From Bacteroidota bacterium (lineage in GTDB: Bacteria; Bacteroidota; Bacteroidia; Chitinophagales; Chitinophagaceae): DNA of 59,696 nt. This document shows positions 1 through 8,676 of the stretch, piece by piece. The DNA lies in contig PSRA01000080.1 of the NCBI GenBank assembly GCA_003175695.1, forward strand, positions 1 through 59,696, given 5' to 3'. Both the position numbers and the translations under genes were made by a program. Below the pieces are notes generated by a model that was not told where the DNA came from, did no database searches, and worked only from the letters and a program-made list of their open reading frames with translations. Each line of letters starts with the position of its first letter. Positions within the stretch are counted from its first letter, which is position 1.

Positions 1-81
1 AACTTTTGCGATGTAGCATGCAAACTCAATGGTATTCATATCGAGTTGCGTTCCATCCAAAGCAAGCAGGATATTTTCCAT
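1..81 (-). CDS. Universal stress protein, N-terminal fragment (cut by window edge)
   Basis: Only the first 27 codons are in the window, reading leftward from the ATG at 81. The translation begins MENILLALDGTQLDMNTIEF and continues off the edge. The pattern of a short hydrophobic beta strand, then Asp-Gly, then a helix starting near 'NTIEFACYIAK' is the beginning of a Usp (UspA) Rossmann-like domain and resembles the complete Usp gene at 2073. Usp proteins are cytoplasmic nucleotide-binding proteins induced by stress or growth arrest. It heads the same stress-gene neighbourhood as the genes to its right. The assignment rests on few residues, so the subfamily cannot be given. Confidence 0.6.
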   Translation of the reverse strand, partial: MENILLALDGTQLDMNTIEFACYIAKV

Positions 82-183
82 GTTATTTTTTTCGCCAAAT
101 CTAGCCTATTACCCATGCTCATGCAATGATCTTACTTAAGGCGGAACATGACATTCATCAAATGGCACTTGTTTGAAAACAAA

Positions 184-1368
184 CTACTCCTTTTGTCTGT
201 AATAAAAGGTGAATAGATAAAAAAGCATCCTGATTGTCTGATAACACAGGTCCTGCCACAGGCGTTGAAACAAATGATATTGGGCCTTGAATTTTTCCGG
301 CAGGATTTGGATACAATCCTGCTCGATGATTTTATCAATTTCAGCCTTCACTTTTTGAGCGAAGGACTGATTGCGTACATCGAGGTTTAGTTCAATGCTT
401 GCGAATGCGCTTATATTGTTTATGTTGTATGATCCAAGCGTTATCCACTGACCATCGCAGATGGCCATTTTTGCGTGCAATATTGATGGTTTGTATTCGA
501 ACACATCAATACGATTCTTGAAAAGCCAGGGATACATGTGACGTTCTGCCTGTTTCGCAATTTTTAGATCGGAGAGGGAAGCCATGATGATCTTAATTCG
601 AACACCACGACGGATTGCCTTGCGGATCTTGTTTCTAAATCTTTTGCCTGGCAAAAAATAACTTGAAATGATAATGATTTCATGCTGCGCCTTTCGAAAG
701 ATCTGAAGATAACTTCTTGACACCTGGTTTTTTCTTCTTACCCAATCATTTCGTCGCATTCTAACCAGGCAAGGACCCGGGACGTCAACAAAAGAATCCT
801 CTTTGCTTTCTTCACACGGCGTTAATCCCATTTTTAAAGGATAACCATTCCAAGTCTTCCAACATAGTATGCATAATTCTCTTGCTATCGGACCTTTAAC
901 GTGCAATGCAAAATCGAACCAGGCCTTATGATTAGGCAAATCATTATAATGATCGCTGATATTAATTCCACCCACAAGAGCTTGTTCGCCATCAATAACA
1001 AGAAGTTTATGATGCAGCCTTCTTCCTACATAATGAAATTTACTTCTAAGTATTGGGTTAAAAAACCTGAACTCTATACCGGCTTCCTTTAAATCATTAA
1101 TCATTCGAAATGACAGCCTCTGGGAAGCATATCCATCGACGAGTAAATACACCTTCACCTGCCGGGCTGCTGCTCTTTTCAATGCAAGAGCTACCATCCT
1201 GCCCGTAGAATCTTCTTCATAGATATAAGTCTGCAGATGAATGGTCTCTTTTGTATTATCGATCAATGCAATCATTAGTTCGAAATACTGTTTTCCTCCA
1301 TGAATTAGGTTTACACTATTTCCGGCGACATAGCCCGAGTGGTCTGTTATGGATTTGGCGAATGACAT
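184..1368 (-). CDS. Phospholipase D-like / cardiolipin synthase family protein
   Basis: 394 residues with two HKD phospholipase D motifs: His119-x-Lys121 with Asp126 and a following GG, and His298-x-Lys300 with Asp305 and the GSYN box. Two motifs in one chain is the arrangement of cardiolipin synthases (ClsA/B/C) and related phosphatidyltransferases, which join two phosphatidylglycerols through a phosphohistidine intermediate. No N-terminal membrane segments are visible, so it resembles the ClsB/YbhO type more than ClsA. The gene is divergent from osmC, and a good -7 box (TAGTTTTG) lies 15 nt before its ATG. Whether the substrate is really cardiolipin is inferred from family membership; a nuclease or another phosphodiesterase activity is possible. 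Confidence 0.85.
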   Translation of the reverse strand: MSFAKSITDHSGYVAGNSVNLIHGGKQYFELMIALIDNTKETIHLQTYIYEEDSTGRMVALALKRAAARQVKVYLLVDGYASQRLSFRMINDLKEAGIEFRFFNPILRSKFHYVGRRLHHKLLVIDGEQALVGGINISDHYNDLPNHKAWFDFALHVKGPIARELCILCWKTWNGYPLKMGLTPCEESKEDSFVDVPGPCLVRMRRNDWVRRKNQVSRSYLQIFRKAQHEIIIISSYFLPGKRFRNKIRKAIRRGVRIKIIMASLSDLKIAKQAERHMYPWLFKNRIDVFEYKPSILHAKMAICDGQWITLGSYNINNISAFASIELNLDVRNQSFAQKVKAEIDKIIEQDCIQILPEKFKAQYHLFQRLWQDLCYQTIRMLFYLFTFYYRQKE

Positions 1369-1382
1369 GATTCAATTGCAAT

Positions 1383-1412
1383 CAAAACTATTTAATGATT
1401 TCAAATTTCAAG
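1383..1412 (-). promoter_or_regulatory. Putative promoter of the PLD-like gene
   Basis: On the minus strand CTTG (1412-1409), an 18-nt spacer, then TAGTTTTG (1390-1383) fit the Bacteroidota -33/-7 pattern TTTG-N19-TAnnTTTG. The -7 box ends 14 nt before the start codon. Inferred from consensus only. Confidence 0.45.
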
Positions 1413-1448
1413 TATGATGGGTGTCAGAACGCACATTGATCTGCATCA

Positions 1449-1491
1449 AAATAGTTGGTAGTTGTCAGTCACTGACAACTACCAACTATTT
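1449..1491. repeat. Perfect 43-bp palindrome (21-bp arms, 1-nt centre)
   Basis: Bases 1449-1469 and 1471-1491 are perfect reverse complements around a single C at 1470. The arm reads AAATAGTTGGTAGTTGTCAG plus one T. It lies between divergent genes, so it is not an obvious terminator for either. It could form a cruciform in DNA or a long hairpin in RNA, act as a binding site, or be a pair of inverted copies of a short intergenic repeat. Confidence 0.9.
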
Positions 1492-1580
1492 CAGGCAGGA
1501 TCATCCAGCTGACTGACAAATATCATGCAACTCCTTCCATGCTAATTCTAATTTTGAATTTCACAGAACATGTAGATACC

Positions 1581-2057
1581 ATGGAAACAAAAAATATGAC
1601 CACAAAAAAAATTGAATTTCAATTACAATTGAATTGGCTGGAAAAGACGAGAGGAATACTAACTTCTAAACAAGTAGGTGATACAATCAGGGTTGCTCTT
1701 CCGGCAAATTTCGGGGGAACGGGCAATGAATGGAGTCCTGAACACCTCTTTCTGGCATCCATTTCATCCTGCTTCATGACTACTTTCCTAGTGCTGGCAG
1801 AAAAAAAACATTTGCCGATTTTGAATTTTGAAAGCCATGCAGAAGGTCAGGTCCAATTTTTGAGTGGAAGATTTCAATTCACAGACATTCAGATTTATCC
1901 AAAGATCATTATTCAGGATGCTTTATTGATTGAAAAAGCTCATGATCTGTTGAAAAAAACTGAAAAATATTGTCTTATCTCAAACTCGATAAGTGCTCCC
2001 ATTACGTATAAGAGTGTAGTAGTCATGGGCGGCAACCATCCAGTCGTGAATAATTAA
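1581..2057 (+). CDS. OsmC family peroxiredoxin-like protein
   Basis: 158 residues from ATG 1581. An in-frame ATG at 1539 exists but would add a hydrophobic tail not usual for the family. OsmC/Ohr hallmarks are present: the 'GGTGNEWSPEHLFLASISSC' type segment carrying the first redox cysteine, with the second in 'EKYCLISNS' 67 residues later. The two cysteines reduce organic hydroperoxides in the cytoplasm in characterised members. The 'SPEHLFLAS' wording is nearer the general OsmC group than Ohr. It is followed 15 nt later by a universal stress protein and probably shares its transcript. The substrate is not predictable from sequence. Confidence 0.85.
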   Translation: METKNMTTKKIEFQLQLNWLEKTRGILTSKQVGDTIRVALPANFGGTGNEWSPEHLFLASISSCFMTTFLVLAEKKHLPILNFESHAEGQVQFLSGRFQFTDIQIYPKIIIQDALLIEKAHDLLKKTEKYCLISNSISAPITYKSVVVMGGNHPVVNN

Positions 2058-2072
2058 TATATCAGGTAGATC

Positions 2073-2912
2073 ATGAAGAAAATCATAGCTGCATTTGACG
2101 GATTGAGGTATTCAGAAGCCACACAGGAATACACATTTTACCTGGCGAAATTGTTACAAGCTCATGTCGTTGCAGTTTTTTTAAAGGAAAGAACGCGGGT
2201 TGGTTTTTCAATTTATGAAGCGATCGAGACGCAGTCCCTCACCGGCAGGGCAATTATTGACAAACTAAACAAAAGCGACAGTGCAACATCGAAAAAAGCT
2301 GTCGACTCATTCAGATCTGCTTCCAAAAAAGTGGGTATAACATTCACGATTCATGAGGATAGCCGAAACCCCTTGCAGGAATTGATACATGAGTCAGTTT
2401 TTGCCGACCTGATAGTCATCGACGCCGATGAAACATTCTCGTATATGGAACTCGGTGTTCCGGGAAATTTCCTGCGACATCTCCTGCATTCTGCTCAATG
2501 CCCCGTTATCGCAGTACCCAAAAAATTCACACCTATCAATGAAGTCACATTCCTTTATGATGGATCGGTATCCTCCGTGCACGCGATAAGGATGTTTGAT
2601 TATGTATTCAGAGATCTGAAAAATTTAAAAACGCAATTGCTATTTGCCTCCAGCAATCACGCTGTAAACCGTCTGCCTGACAATAAACTGATCAGGGAAT
2701 GGATGAAAAGGCATTATCCAAATGCGGCCATTACGACTGTGTCTGCTGGAAAAAAGAAACTGGCAGATTCTGCAGAAAAATTCCCCGCCTCGTCTTTGAT
2801 CGTTATGGGCGCTTATGAAAGAAGCCATTTCTCCATGTGGTTTCATGAAAGTGCTGCCAATGAAATGATAAGAAAATTGAAATTGCCGATTTTCATAACG
2901 CATACTCACTGA
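2073..2912 (+). CDS. Universal stress protein, tandem Usp domains
   Basis: 279 residues made of two Usp domains, about residues 1-150 and 155-279. The first starts 'MKKIIAAFDGLRYSEAT' and ends with 'HLLHSAQCPVIAVPK', the usual Usp C-terminal strand. The second starts near 'EVTFLYDGSVSSVHAIRMFD' and ends 'MIRKLKLPIFITHTH'. The G-x2-G-x9-G(S/T) ATP-binding loop is present only in weak form, so ATP binding is uncertain. Tandem Usp proteins are common in Bacteroidota and are usually induced on energy or redox stress. The gene lies 15 nt after osmC. Confidence 0.85.
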   Translation: MKKIIAAFDGLRYSEATQEYTFYLAKLLQAHVVAVFLKERTRVGFSIYEAIETQSLTGRAIIDKLNKSDSATSKKAVDSFRSASKKVGITFTIHEDSRNPLQELIHESVFADLIVIDADETFSYMELGVPGNFLRHLLHSAQCPVIAVPKKFTPINEVTFLYDGSVSSVHAIRMFDYVFRDLKNLKTQLLFASSNHAVNRLPDNKLIREWMKRHYPNAAITTVSAGKKKLADSAEKFPASSLIVMGAYERSHFSMWFHESAANEMIRKLKLPIFITHTH

Positions 2913-2992
2913 GGACTATCACCGCTCCTGCTGACATGGATCATTCATTTCTATTTCAAGTTTAATCTAATTTAGAATTTAAAGTCAAAGAG

Positions 2993-4084
2993 ATGAATAC
3001 GATTCTATCCAGGGAAGAAGTAAAGCTATCGGAAACCCGACGCGCTCCCGCAGTATCTATCATCATTCCTTTCGAGCCAAAAATGAGCTTGCGTCATGAA
3101 CTGGAACACCGGTTAAGGCTTGTCATGTGTAAGGTGGAAAAGCTATTAATGAGTAGTTACCCGTCGGACCAGGCTATGCCGGTGATCAACAAGATTAGGA
3201 GAGGCATAAAGAACCTCAACTACAATACTCACAAGAAATCCATTGCCATATTTGCATCGCCTTTGATTGACAAGCTTTATTACCTGGATGTTGCCGTAGA
3301 AGAAAAGATTGTTATCAACGAATCTTTCGATATCCGGGGGCTGGTTCAAAACAAAAAAGAGACTGTCCAATATCTTATTTTGATCCTCAGTGCAAAATCC
3401 TCCCGGACGTATTTGGTCAACGGTACCAAATTCATATTGATCAAATGCAATATTCCCAATAAGTCAGACGAATATGAGAGGGATATGCCCCAAAGGATCA
3501 CGCATTTTTCTGATACCTCCAAACATAAAGAAATAGTTATGGACAATTTCCTGCATCATATGGACGAAGGGTTGTCGTTAATATTGAAAGCTTATCCTTT
3601 GCCGGTTTTCGTGATGGGCACAAAGAAAGTGTTGGGCCATTTCAAGAAAATGACGCTGAACGAAAAAAGTATTGTTGGATGTGTTCAAGGCAATTATGAT
3701 AAATGCTCTGAAAACGAATTGCGCGAAGCAATAAATCCACTCGTTTCAGACTGGAAACTCGTAAAACAAAGGAATTTACTTCAACAGATTGAAAAAGCAA
3801 GAAGCGAAAACAAACTGGCAGAGGGCATGCAGCAAGTATGGAATGCGGCTTTAAGGAAGAATGGCAGCCTTTTGATAGTAGAAAAACATTTCAGATATCC
3901 TCCACAAAATGATTTTGAAACCAACAGAATCTATTCCGGAAATAATATCAACAATCCTTTCTATATCAAGGATGCTGTGGACAGTGTTATGGAAAAGGTA
4001 CTGGGGGCTGGAGGCAATGTTGAGTTTGTTGAAGATGGCTCTCTGGCTAAGATTGGCAAAATTGCGTTGATAAGATTCTATTGA
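2993..4084 (+). CDS. baeRF-type protein (bacterial archaeo-eukaryotic release factor-like, family 3)
   Basis: 363 residues. The N-terminal half (about 15-150) resembles an eRF1/Pelota-like domain and the C-terminal part (about 250-363) ends in the conserved style 'AVDSVMEKVLGAGGNVEFVE' followed by 'IALIRFY', as I remember for the bacterial baeRF family 3 (relatives of the aRF1/eRF1 C-terminal domains). The central segment 'GTKKVLGHFKKMTLNEKSIV' is also typical. These proteins are predicted to bind ribosomes or tRNA under stress, but function is not established. No GGQ peptidyl-tRNA hydrolysis motif is visible. It sits between a Usp gene and PEP synthase, 50 nt before the latter, consistent with a stress-survival role. 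Confidence 0.65.
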   Translation: MNTILSREEVKLSETRRAPAVSIIIPFEPKMSLRHELEHRLRLVMCKVEKLLMSSYPSDQAMPVINKIRRGIKNLNYNTHKKSIAIFASPLIDKLYYLDVAVEEKIVINESFDIRGLVQNKKETVQYLILILSAKSSRTYLVNGTKFILIKCNIPNKSDEYERDMPQRITHFSDTSKHKEIVMDNFLHHMDEGLSLILKAYPLPVFVMGTKKVLGHFKKMTLNEKSIVGCVQGNYDKCSENELREAINPLVSDWKLVKQRNLLQQIEKARSENKLAEGMQQVWNAALRKNGSLLIVEKHFRYPPQNDFETNRIYSGNNINNPFYIKDAVDSVMEKVLGAGGNVEFVEDGSLAKIGKIALIRFY

Positions 4085-4133
4085 AAAAATCACCCTCCGC
4101 AAGTAATATTTCAACCAAAGAAAATCGATTAAA

Positions 4134-6551
4134 ATGACTTCACTAATAAGAAAATTCTCAACCATTGGCATTACAGATACGTCTGTCGTTGGTGGCAAGA
4201 ATTCATCCCTGGGTGAAATGTTCACACAACTATCGGCCAGGGGCATACGGGTGCCCAATGGTTTTGCAACAACCGCTGATGCTTTCTGGAAATTTCTCGA
4301 TGCAAATGAGATTAGGGAGCCATTAAAGCTATTGCTGCTTAAACTGGATAGAAGAAATTTTAGCAACCTGAAAGAAATTGGAGAAGCTGCGAGAAAACTC
4401 ATTTTGGAGGCTAAGATGCCGGATACTCTTTCGGAGGCTATCGTTTCTGCTTACAAGGAATTAAGTGAAGATGAATCGCCGGCAGTAGCCGTCAGAAGTA
4501 GTGCAACAGCGGAAGACCTTCCCGAAGCGAGTTTTGCTGGACAACACGAATCATACCTCAATATCCAGGGGAAATCGGCCCTCTTATCCGCTGTCCAAAA
4601 ATGTTTCGCTTCTCTTTATACCAACAGAGCAATCAAGTACCGGGAGGATAATCGATTTGAGCATGCAAAAATTGCCTTGTCTGTTGGAATTCAGATCATG
4701 GTTCGATCCGATAAGGCTTGTTCCGGAGTAGGATTCACTCTTGAACCCGAATCGGGATTCAGAGACATCATTCATTTGGCTGGTGTGTGGGGATTGGGAG
4801 AGAACATTGTTCAGGGAACAGTCACCCCTGACGAATTCCTCGTTTTCAAACCGAGCTTGATTTCAGGAAAGCGTGCCATTGTACAAAGAAAATTGGGTGA
4901 AAAAGCTAAAACAATGGTTTATGGGAAAAGCGCAGAAGAACCTGTAATCAACATAGATACGCCCCTTGAAAAGCGGGAACAATTTGTTTTGAATGATGAA
5001 GAAATAATGAAACTTTCCGATTGGGCCATGTTGATCGAAGAACATTACAGGAAACCAATGGATTTTGAATGGGCCAAGGATGGCATATCAAATCAACTTT
5101 ATATTATCCAGGCAAGACCGGAAACGGTTCATGCAAGAAGGAATCCTCTTTTAATAACTGAATTCAAACTTTTGGAAAAAGGCAAGCAACTGGTCTCAGG
5201 TGAAGCAATTGGCTCCCGGATAGCTATAGGGATTGCCAGGATCTTGGATTCTCCAAAAGATGCAGAGAAATTGAAAACAGGTGAAATTGTAGTAACCGAT
5301 CTGACCAGTCCCGATTGGGACCCGGTTCTGAAAAAAGCATCAGCTATCATAACGAATAAGGGCGGCCGGACAAGTCATGCTTCCATTATTGCGAGGGAAC
5401 TCGGTGTGCCAGCTATTGTAGGCAGTCAAAATGCTACCACAGAAATTTCTGATGGCCAGTTGATCACTGTTTCCTGCTGTGAAGGAAAAACAGGCTATGT
5501 GTATAATGGGAAATTAAAATTTGAAGAGAACAAGCTTGATTTTTCTGACGTAAAAATGCCCGAAGGAACAGAAGTGATGTTAATTATAGCTGATCCCGAA
5601 AAAGCATTCAAACTTTCATTTTATCCCAATGATGGAGTTGGACTTTTGCGGATAGAATTTATCATTAATCATAGCATTCGGATCCATCCTATGGCGCTTG
5701 TCAATTTTGATCACCTCCAGGATAAGGAAGCAAAAAAACAAATCGAAATACTCACGCATCACTATTCTAATAAAAAACAATATTTCATCGACAAACTCGC
5801 CGAAGGAGTTGCCACCATTGCTGCTGCATTTTATCCAAAAGATGTAATTGTACGGATGAGTGATTTCAAGACCAATGAATATGCCAACTTAGTTGGCGGA
5901 GCCGCATTTGAACCCCAAGAAGAAAATCCTATGATTGGTTTCCGTGGAGCGTCGAGATACTATAACGATCTATATAAAGATGGTTTTCGCCTTGAATGTG
6001 AGGCAATGAAACAAGTCAGGGATGAAATGGGACTGACCAATGTAAAACTCATGGTACCTTTTTGCCGCACAGTAGATGAAGGCAAAAAAGTTATTCATGT
6101 TATGCAACAAAATGGACTAGTGCAGGGCAAAAATGGATTGGAAGTTTATGTGATGGCTGAAATTCCCAGCAATGTTATTCAGGCAGATGAATTTGCATCT
6201 GTATTTGACGGCTTTTCTATAGGATCTAATGACCTTACACAATTGACTTTGGGAATTGACCGCGATTCGGCTCTCGTAGCGAATCTGTTTAGCGAGCAAA
6301 ATAAGTCTGCCAAATTAATGATTGGCATGATGATTCTAAGAGCAAAACAAGCGGGAACGCGGATAGGTCTCTGCGGCCAGGCGCCAAGTGATTTTCCCGA
6401 ATTTGCCCGTTTCCTCGTTGATCATGGAATCGACAGTATATCATTCAATCCGGACGCGGTGATCAAGGGAATTGAGAATATCAACAAGGCCAAAAAGACT
6501 CAAAAAAATATCACAAAAACATTGCAAAGCCCTTTAAACCATTTAATGTGA
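4134..6551 (+). CDS. ppsA: Phosphoenolpyruvate synthase (pyruvate, water dikinase)
   Basis: 805 residues, the usual length for PpsA. Domains in order: ATP-grasp PPDK_N domain (about 15-340, with 'AVAVRSSATAEDLPEASFAG' and 'DFEWAKDG'), the swivelling PEP-utiliser domain with phosphohistidine His415 in 'GGRTSHASIIARELGVPAIVG' minus its last residue, and the PEP-binding TIM barrel (about 470-790) ending with acid/base Cys747 in 'GLCGQAPSDFP'. It makes PEP from pyruvate and ATP, the entry step for gluconeogenesis. It is set in a stress block instead of next to carbon-metabolism genes. Its stop codon overlaps the start of the next gene (GTGA), so the two are translationally coupled. No PpsR-like regulator is visible. 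Confidence 0.95.
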   Translation: MTSLIRKFSTIGITDTSVVGGKNSSLGEMFTQLSARGIRVPNGFATTADAFWKFLDANEIREPLKLLLLKLDRRNFSNLKEIGEAARKLILEAKMPDTLSEAIVSAYKELSEDESPAVAVRSSATAEDLPEASFAGQHESYLNIQGKSALLSAVQKCFASLYTNRAIKYREDNRFEHAKIALSVGIQIMVRSDKACSGVGFTLEPESGFRDIIHLAGVWGLGENIVQGTVTPDEFLVFKPSLISGKRAIVQRKLGEKAKTMVYGKSAEEPVINIDTPLEKREQFVLNDEEIMKLSDWAMLIEEHYRKPMDFEWAKDGISNQLYIIQARPETVHARRNPLLITEFKLLEKGKQLVSGEAIGSRIAIGIARILDSPKDAEKLKTGEIVVTDLTSPDWDPVLKKASAIITNKGGRTSHASIIARELGVPAIVGSQNATTEISDGQLITVSCCEGKTGYVYNGKLKFEENKLDFSDVKMPEGTEVMLIIADPEKAFKLSFYPNDGVGLLRIEFIINHSIRIHPMALVNFDHLQDKEAKKQIEILTHHYSNKKQYFIDKLAEGVATIAAAFYPKDVIVRMSDFKTNEYANLVGGAAFEPQEENPMIGFRGASRYYNDLYKDGFRLECEAMKQVRDEMGLTNVKLMVPFCRTVDEGKKVIHVMQQNGLVQGKNGLEVYVMAEIPSNVIQADEFASVFDGFSIGSNDLTQLTLGIDRDSALVANLFSEQNKSAKLMIGMMILRAKQAGTRIGLCGQAPSDFPEFARFLVDHGIDSISFNPDAVIKGIENINKAKKTQKNITKTLQSPLNHLM

Positions 6552-6961
6552 ACAAAGAAATCCATTTAGACAAAACAAAGTCCATTAAGTATATTCAAGA
6601 TATTTTTCAAAGCGAATTCCCTTTCCTTAGAATTGATTTCTATTCAGCCCCCCAAAAAGCAAAACCCAGGTTCAAATTGACCAACCCCAATACAACGCTT
6701 GGCCAATTGGCAGAAAATATACTTCCTGGTGTTATTCAAATTGATGAAAAGAAAAAAGTAGGTGACCTGGAAGCTGAATTGAAAAGTCGTTTTGGATTGA
6801 ATGTTCAGGTTTTAAGAAAATCTGGCAATAGCTGGCTTGAGACAACCCTTACTGACGACTGGACACTTGAAAAACAAAATAAGGAAGGAGAATTACTTCA
6901 CAATACCCCAATCCTACCAAATGATGAAGTGATTGATAAAGATCTCTTAGATCCTGAATAA
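6548..6961 (+). CDS. Hypothetical protein coupled to ppsA
   Basis: 137 residues from GTG 6548, overlapping the ppsA stop by 4 nt (GTGA). There is no closer ATG in frame at the junction. It is hydrophilic, with no signal peptide or membrane segment, and ends in an acidic tail 'EVIDKDLLDPE'. The middle ('TTLGQLAENILPGVIQIDEK' and 'VGDLEAELKSRFGLNVQVLR') has an alternating strand/helix look like a small alpha/beta or ubiquitin-like fold, but I do not recognise a family. The tight coupling suggests a role with PEP synthase or the adjacent stress proteins, which is inference only. Confidence 0.7.
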   Translation: MNKEIHLDKTKSIKYIQDIFQSEFPFLRIDFYSAPQKAKPRFKLTNPNTTLGQLAENILPGVIQIDEKKKVGDLEAELKSRFGLNVQVLRKSGNSWLETTLTDDWTLEKQNKEGELLHNTPILPNDEVIDKDLLDPE

Positions 6962-6967
6962 CGGATT

Positions 6968-8293
6968 ATGAAAGCAATAGAGAAGTTCACCATCAATTTC
7001 TTCTTCTTCTTTATTATCGCATGCGAAATCGCATGGCGCACAAAACATCCTATTCATCCAATTCCAATAACGATGGTTGTCGCGCCGTTGGATGATAGCA
7101 TGGCTGTAAATGCTTTTTATGCACGAAATCTGCAAAAATTATTCTGGTTCCTGCCTGGATCTGGATCGAGTCAGTTAAGGCGAGCCTTGAAGCAGTCTAT
7201 TGATAGTTCCATTTATTTTGGATTGACCAAAGAGAATTATCATTATGACATTGTAAGTAAGTTTTGCGAACCAGCGAACACTTATTACAAAGATTCAAAT
7301 CTGACTAATGCGGACAGAGTTTTCACAGATGCAGCGATTAAATTTTGCAGCGATGTATATAAAGGAGCAAATATTTCAAAATGGATTAATTCAGATGAAA
7401 TATCAAATAAGTATCAAGATAAGGATATTGACTTTATTTTGTCTGGACTTCTGCAATCCTCCGATGCAACTAAATACAAAGAATTTGTCAGCCGGTTGCA
7501 GCCAAAAGACATTGATTACCGAGTCCTCCGATCCCTCATTGCAGACAGTATAGGATCAGATTCAAAAAATATCAAAGGATTGACGGCTTCGATTAATCTT
7601 ACACGTTGGATCAATCATTTTCGGTTAAACAAATATGTGGTTGTAAATATCGGATCGGCCACGCTAAGGTATTACGAGAATGATAGTTTGAAGTTGAAAA
7701 TGAAAGTAGTGGTAGGCAAGCCTTCTACAAGAACACCAAGGTTTGCGGCCTATTGCAATGAAATTATTTTGTATCCATATTGGAATGTGCCAAGAAAGAT
7801 CGTTCTCAATGAATTGCTACCAACATTCAAATCATTACCAAATTCTGTAGAATCAATGAACATGCAAATTATAGATCGTTATGGAAGAATCGTTGATCTC
7901 GATACTTTGAATTGGCGCTTATACAACCACAATTTTTTTCCATACGAGGTGCGACAATCCACCGGTTGCGACAATGCCCTGGGAGTAATTAAATTCAACC
8001 TGACAAGCCCCTTTGATGTTTACATGCACGATACAAATCTCAAATCCGCATTTAAATCAGAATGAAGATATTTCAGTCACGGATGCATTCGCTTGGAAAA
8101 ACCCATGGAGCTGGCAAATTACTTTCTAAATAACCAGCTCGACAGCAATTTTCTTCAATCTTGTCTCAGGAACCAATCCCCTATTTCAATAAAAATAGAA
8201 AAGCAGATACCCGTGTTTGTTACCTACATGACCGCAGAATCCAATGAAGGCAGAGTCAAATATTACAGTGACATATACAAACTATTACAATGA
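6968..8293 (+). pseudogene. L,D-transpeptidase (YkuD family) interrupted by an in-frame TGA at 8063
   Basis: The first open part (6968-8065, 365 codons) has an N-terminal hydrophobic anchor (about 9-22), a scaffold-like helical region and the first part of a YkuD domain ('NVPRKIVLNELLP', 'RQSTGCDNALGVIKFNLTSP', 'DVYMHDTN'). It stops at TGA 8063-8065. Without any frame change, the codons directly after it read RYFSHGCIRLEKPMELANY, which is the catalytic SHGC(I/V)R motif, and continue to a normal end at 8293. One base change therefore removes the active-site Cys and the last 76 residues. Read through, the protein would be 442 residues long and would cross-link peptidoglycan in the periplasm. 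Options are a recent nonsense mutation, a sequencing error, or readthrough. There is no second, uninterrupted copy in the window. Confidence 0.85.
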
Positions 8294-8358
8294 CCCTTTC
8301 TTGAGCGGAATCATAAAAATCTATGAGCCAGATCAAAGGATTCAGGTATTCTCTGAAT

Positions 8359-8366
8359 TAGCTTTG
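8359..8366 (+). promoter_or_regulatory. Possible -7 box for the YtxH operon
   Basis: TAGCTTTG matches the Bacteroidota -7 consensus TAnnTTTG and lies 24 nt before the YtxH start codon. I see no good -33 TTTG at the matching distance, so this is weak. Confidence 0.3.
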
Positions 8367-8390
8367 ATTCATTCTCTAAATTATCATACA

Positions 8391-8666
8391 ATGAAAAAAT
8401 CATCTAAAATTTTGACAACGGTGGCCGCAAGCATGGCAATCGGGGGGGCACTTGGATTACTGTATGCTCCTGCGAAAGGATCCGAAACCAGAGCTAAACT
8501 GGATAAAAAACTCAAGAAGTTGGATAGAGACTTTAATGGCAATTGCAGCAAAGATCAACTGGAATTTGTGAAGGGAAAATTGGAACAGCATAAGCAAAGA
8601 GTTGAAAAGCACTTGCAGAAAATAAATGCCAAAATCGCAGAAAAGGAAACCAGTTCACAGACTTAA
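8391..8666 (+). CDS. YtxH domain-containing protein
   Basis: 91 residues from ATG 8391. The open frame extends further upstream, but this start gives the typical YtxH opening: Lys-rich N terminus, a short glycine/alanine membrane segment ('MAIGGALGLLYAPAKGSETR', roughly 13-28), then a charged helix. YtxH proteins are small membrane-anchored proteins induced by general stress in other bacteria; the molecular role is unknown. It begins a three-gene cassette (YtxH, holin-like, coiled coil) that is frequent in Bacteroidota. The next start codon lies 10 nt after its stop. Confidence 0.8.
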   Translation: MKKSSKILTTVAASMAIGGALGLLYAPAKGSETRAKLDKKLKKLDRDFNGNCSKDQLEFVKGKLEQHKQRVEKHLQKINAKIAEKETSSQT

Positions 8667-8676
8667 CTTAATCCAT

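Noticed and set aside
8063-8065. Selenocysteine at the TGA
   Set aside because: There is no recognisable bacterial SECIS hairpin following it and L,D-transpeptidases use Cys in the later SHGC motif.
8093-8293. Separate small gene starting TTG 8093
   Set aside because: It is the C-terminal part of the L,D-transpeptidase, in the same frame, directly after the TGA; it carries the catalytic motif.
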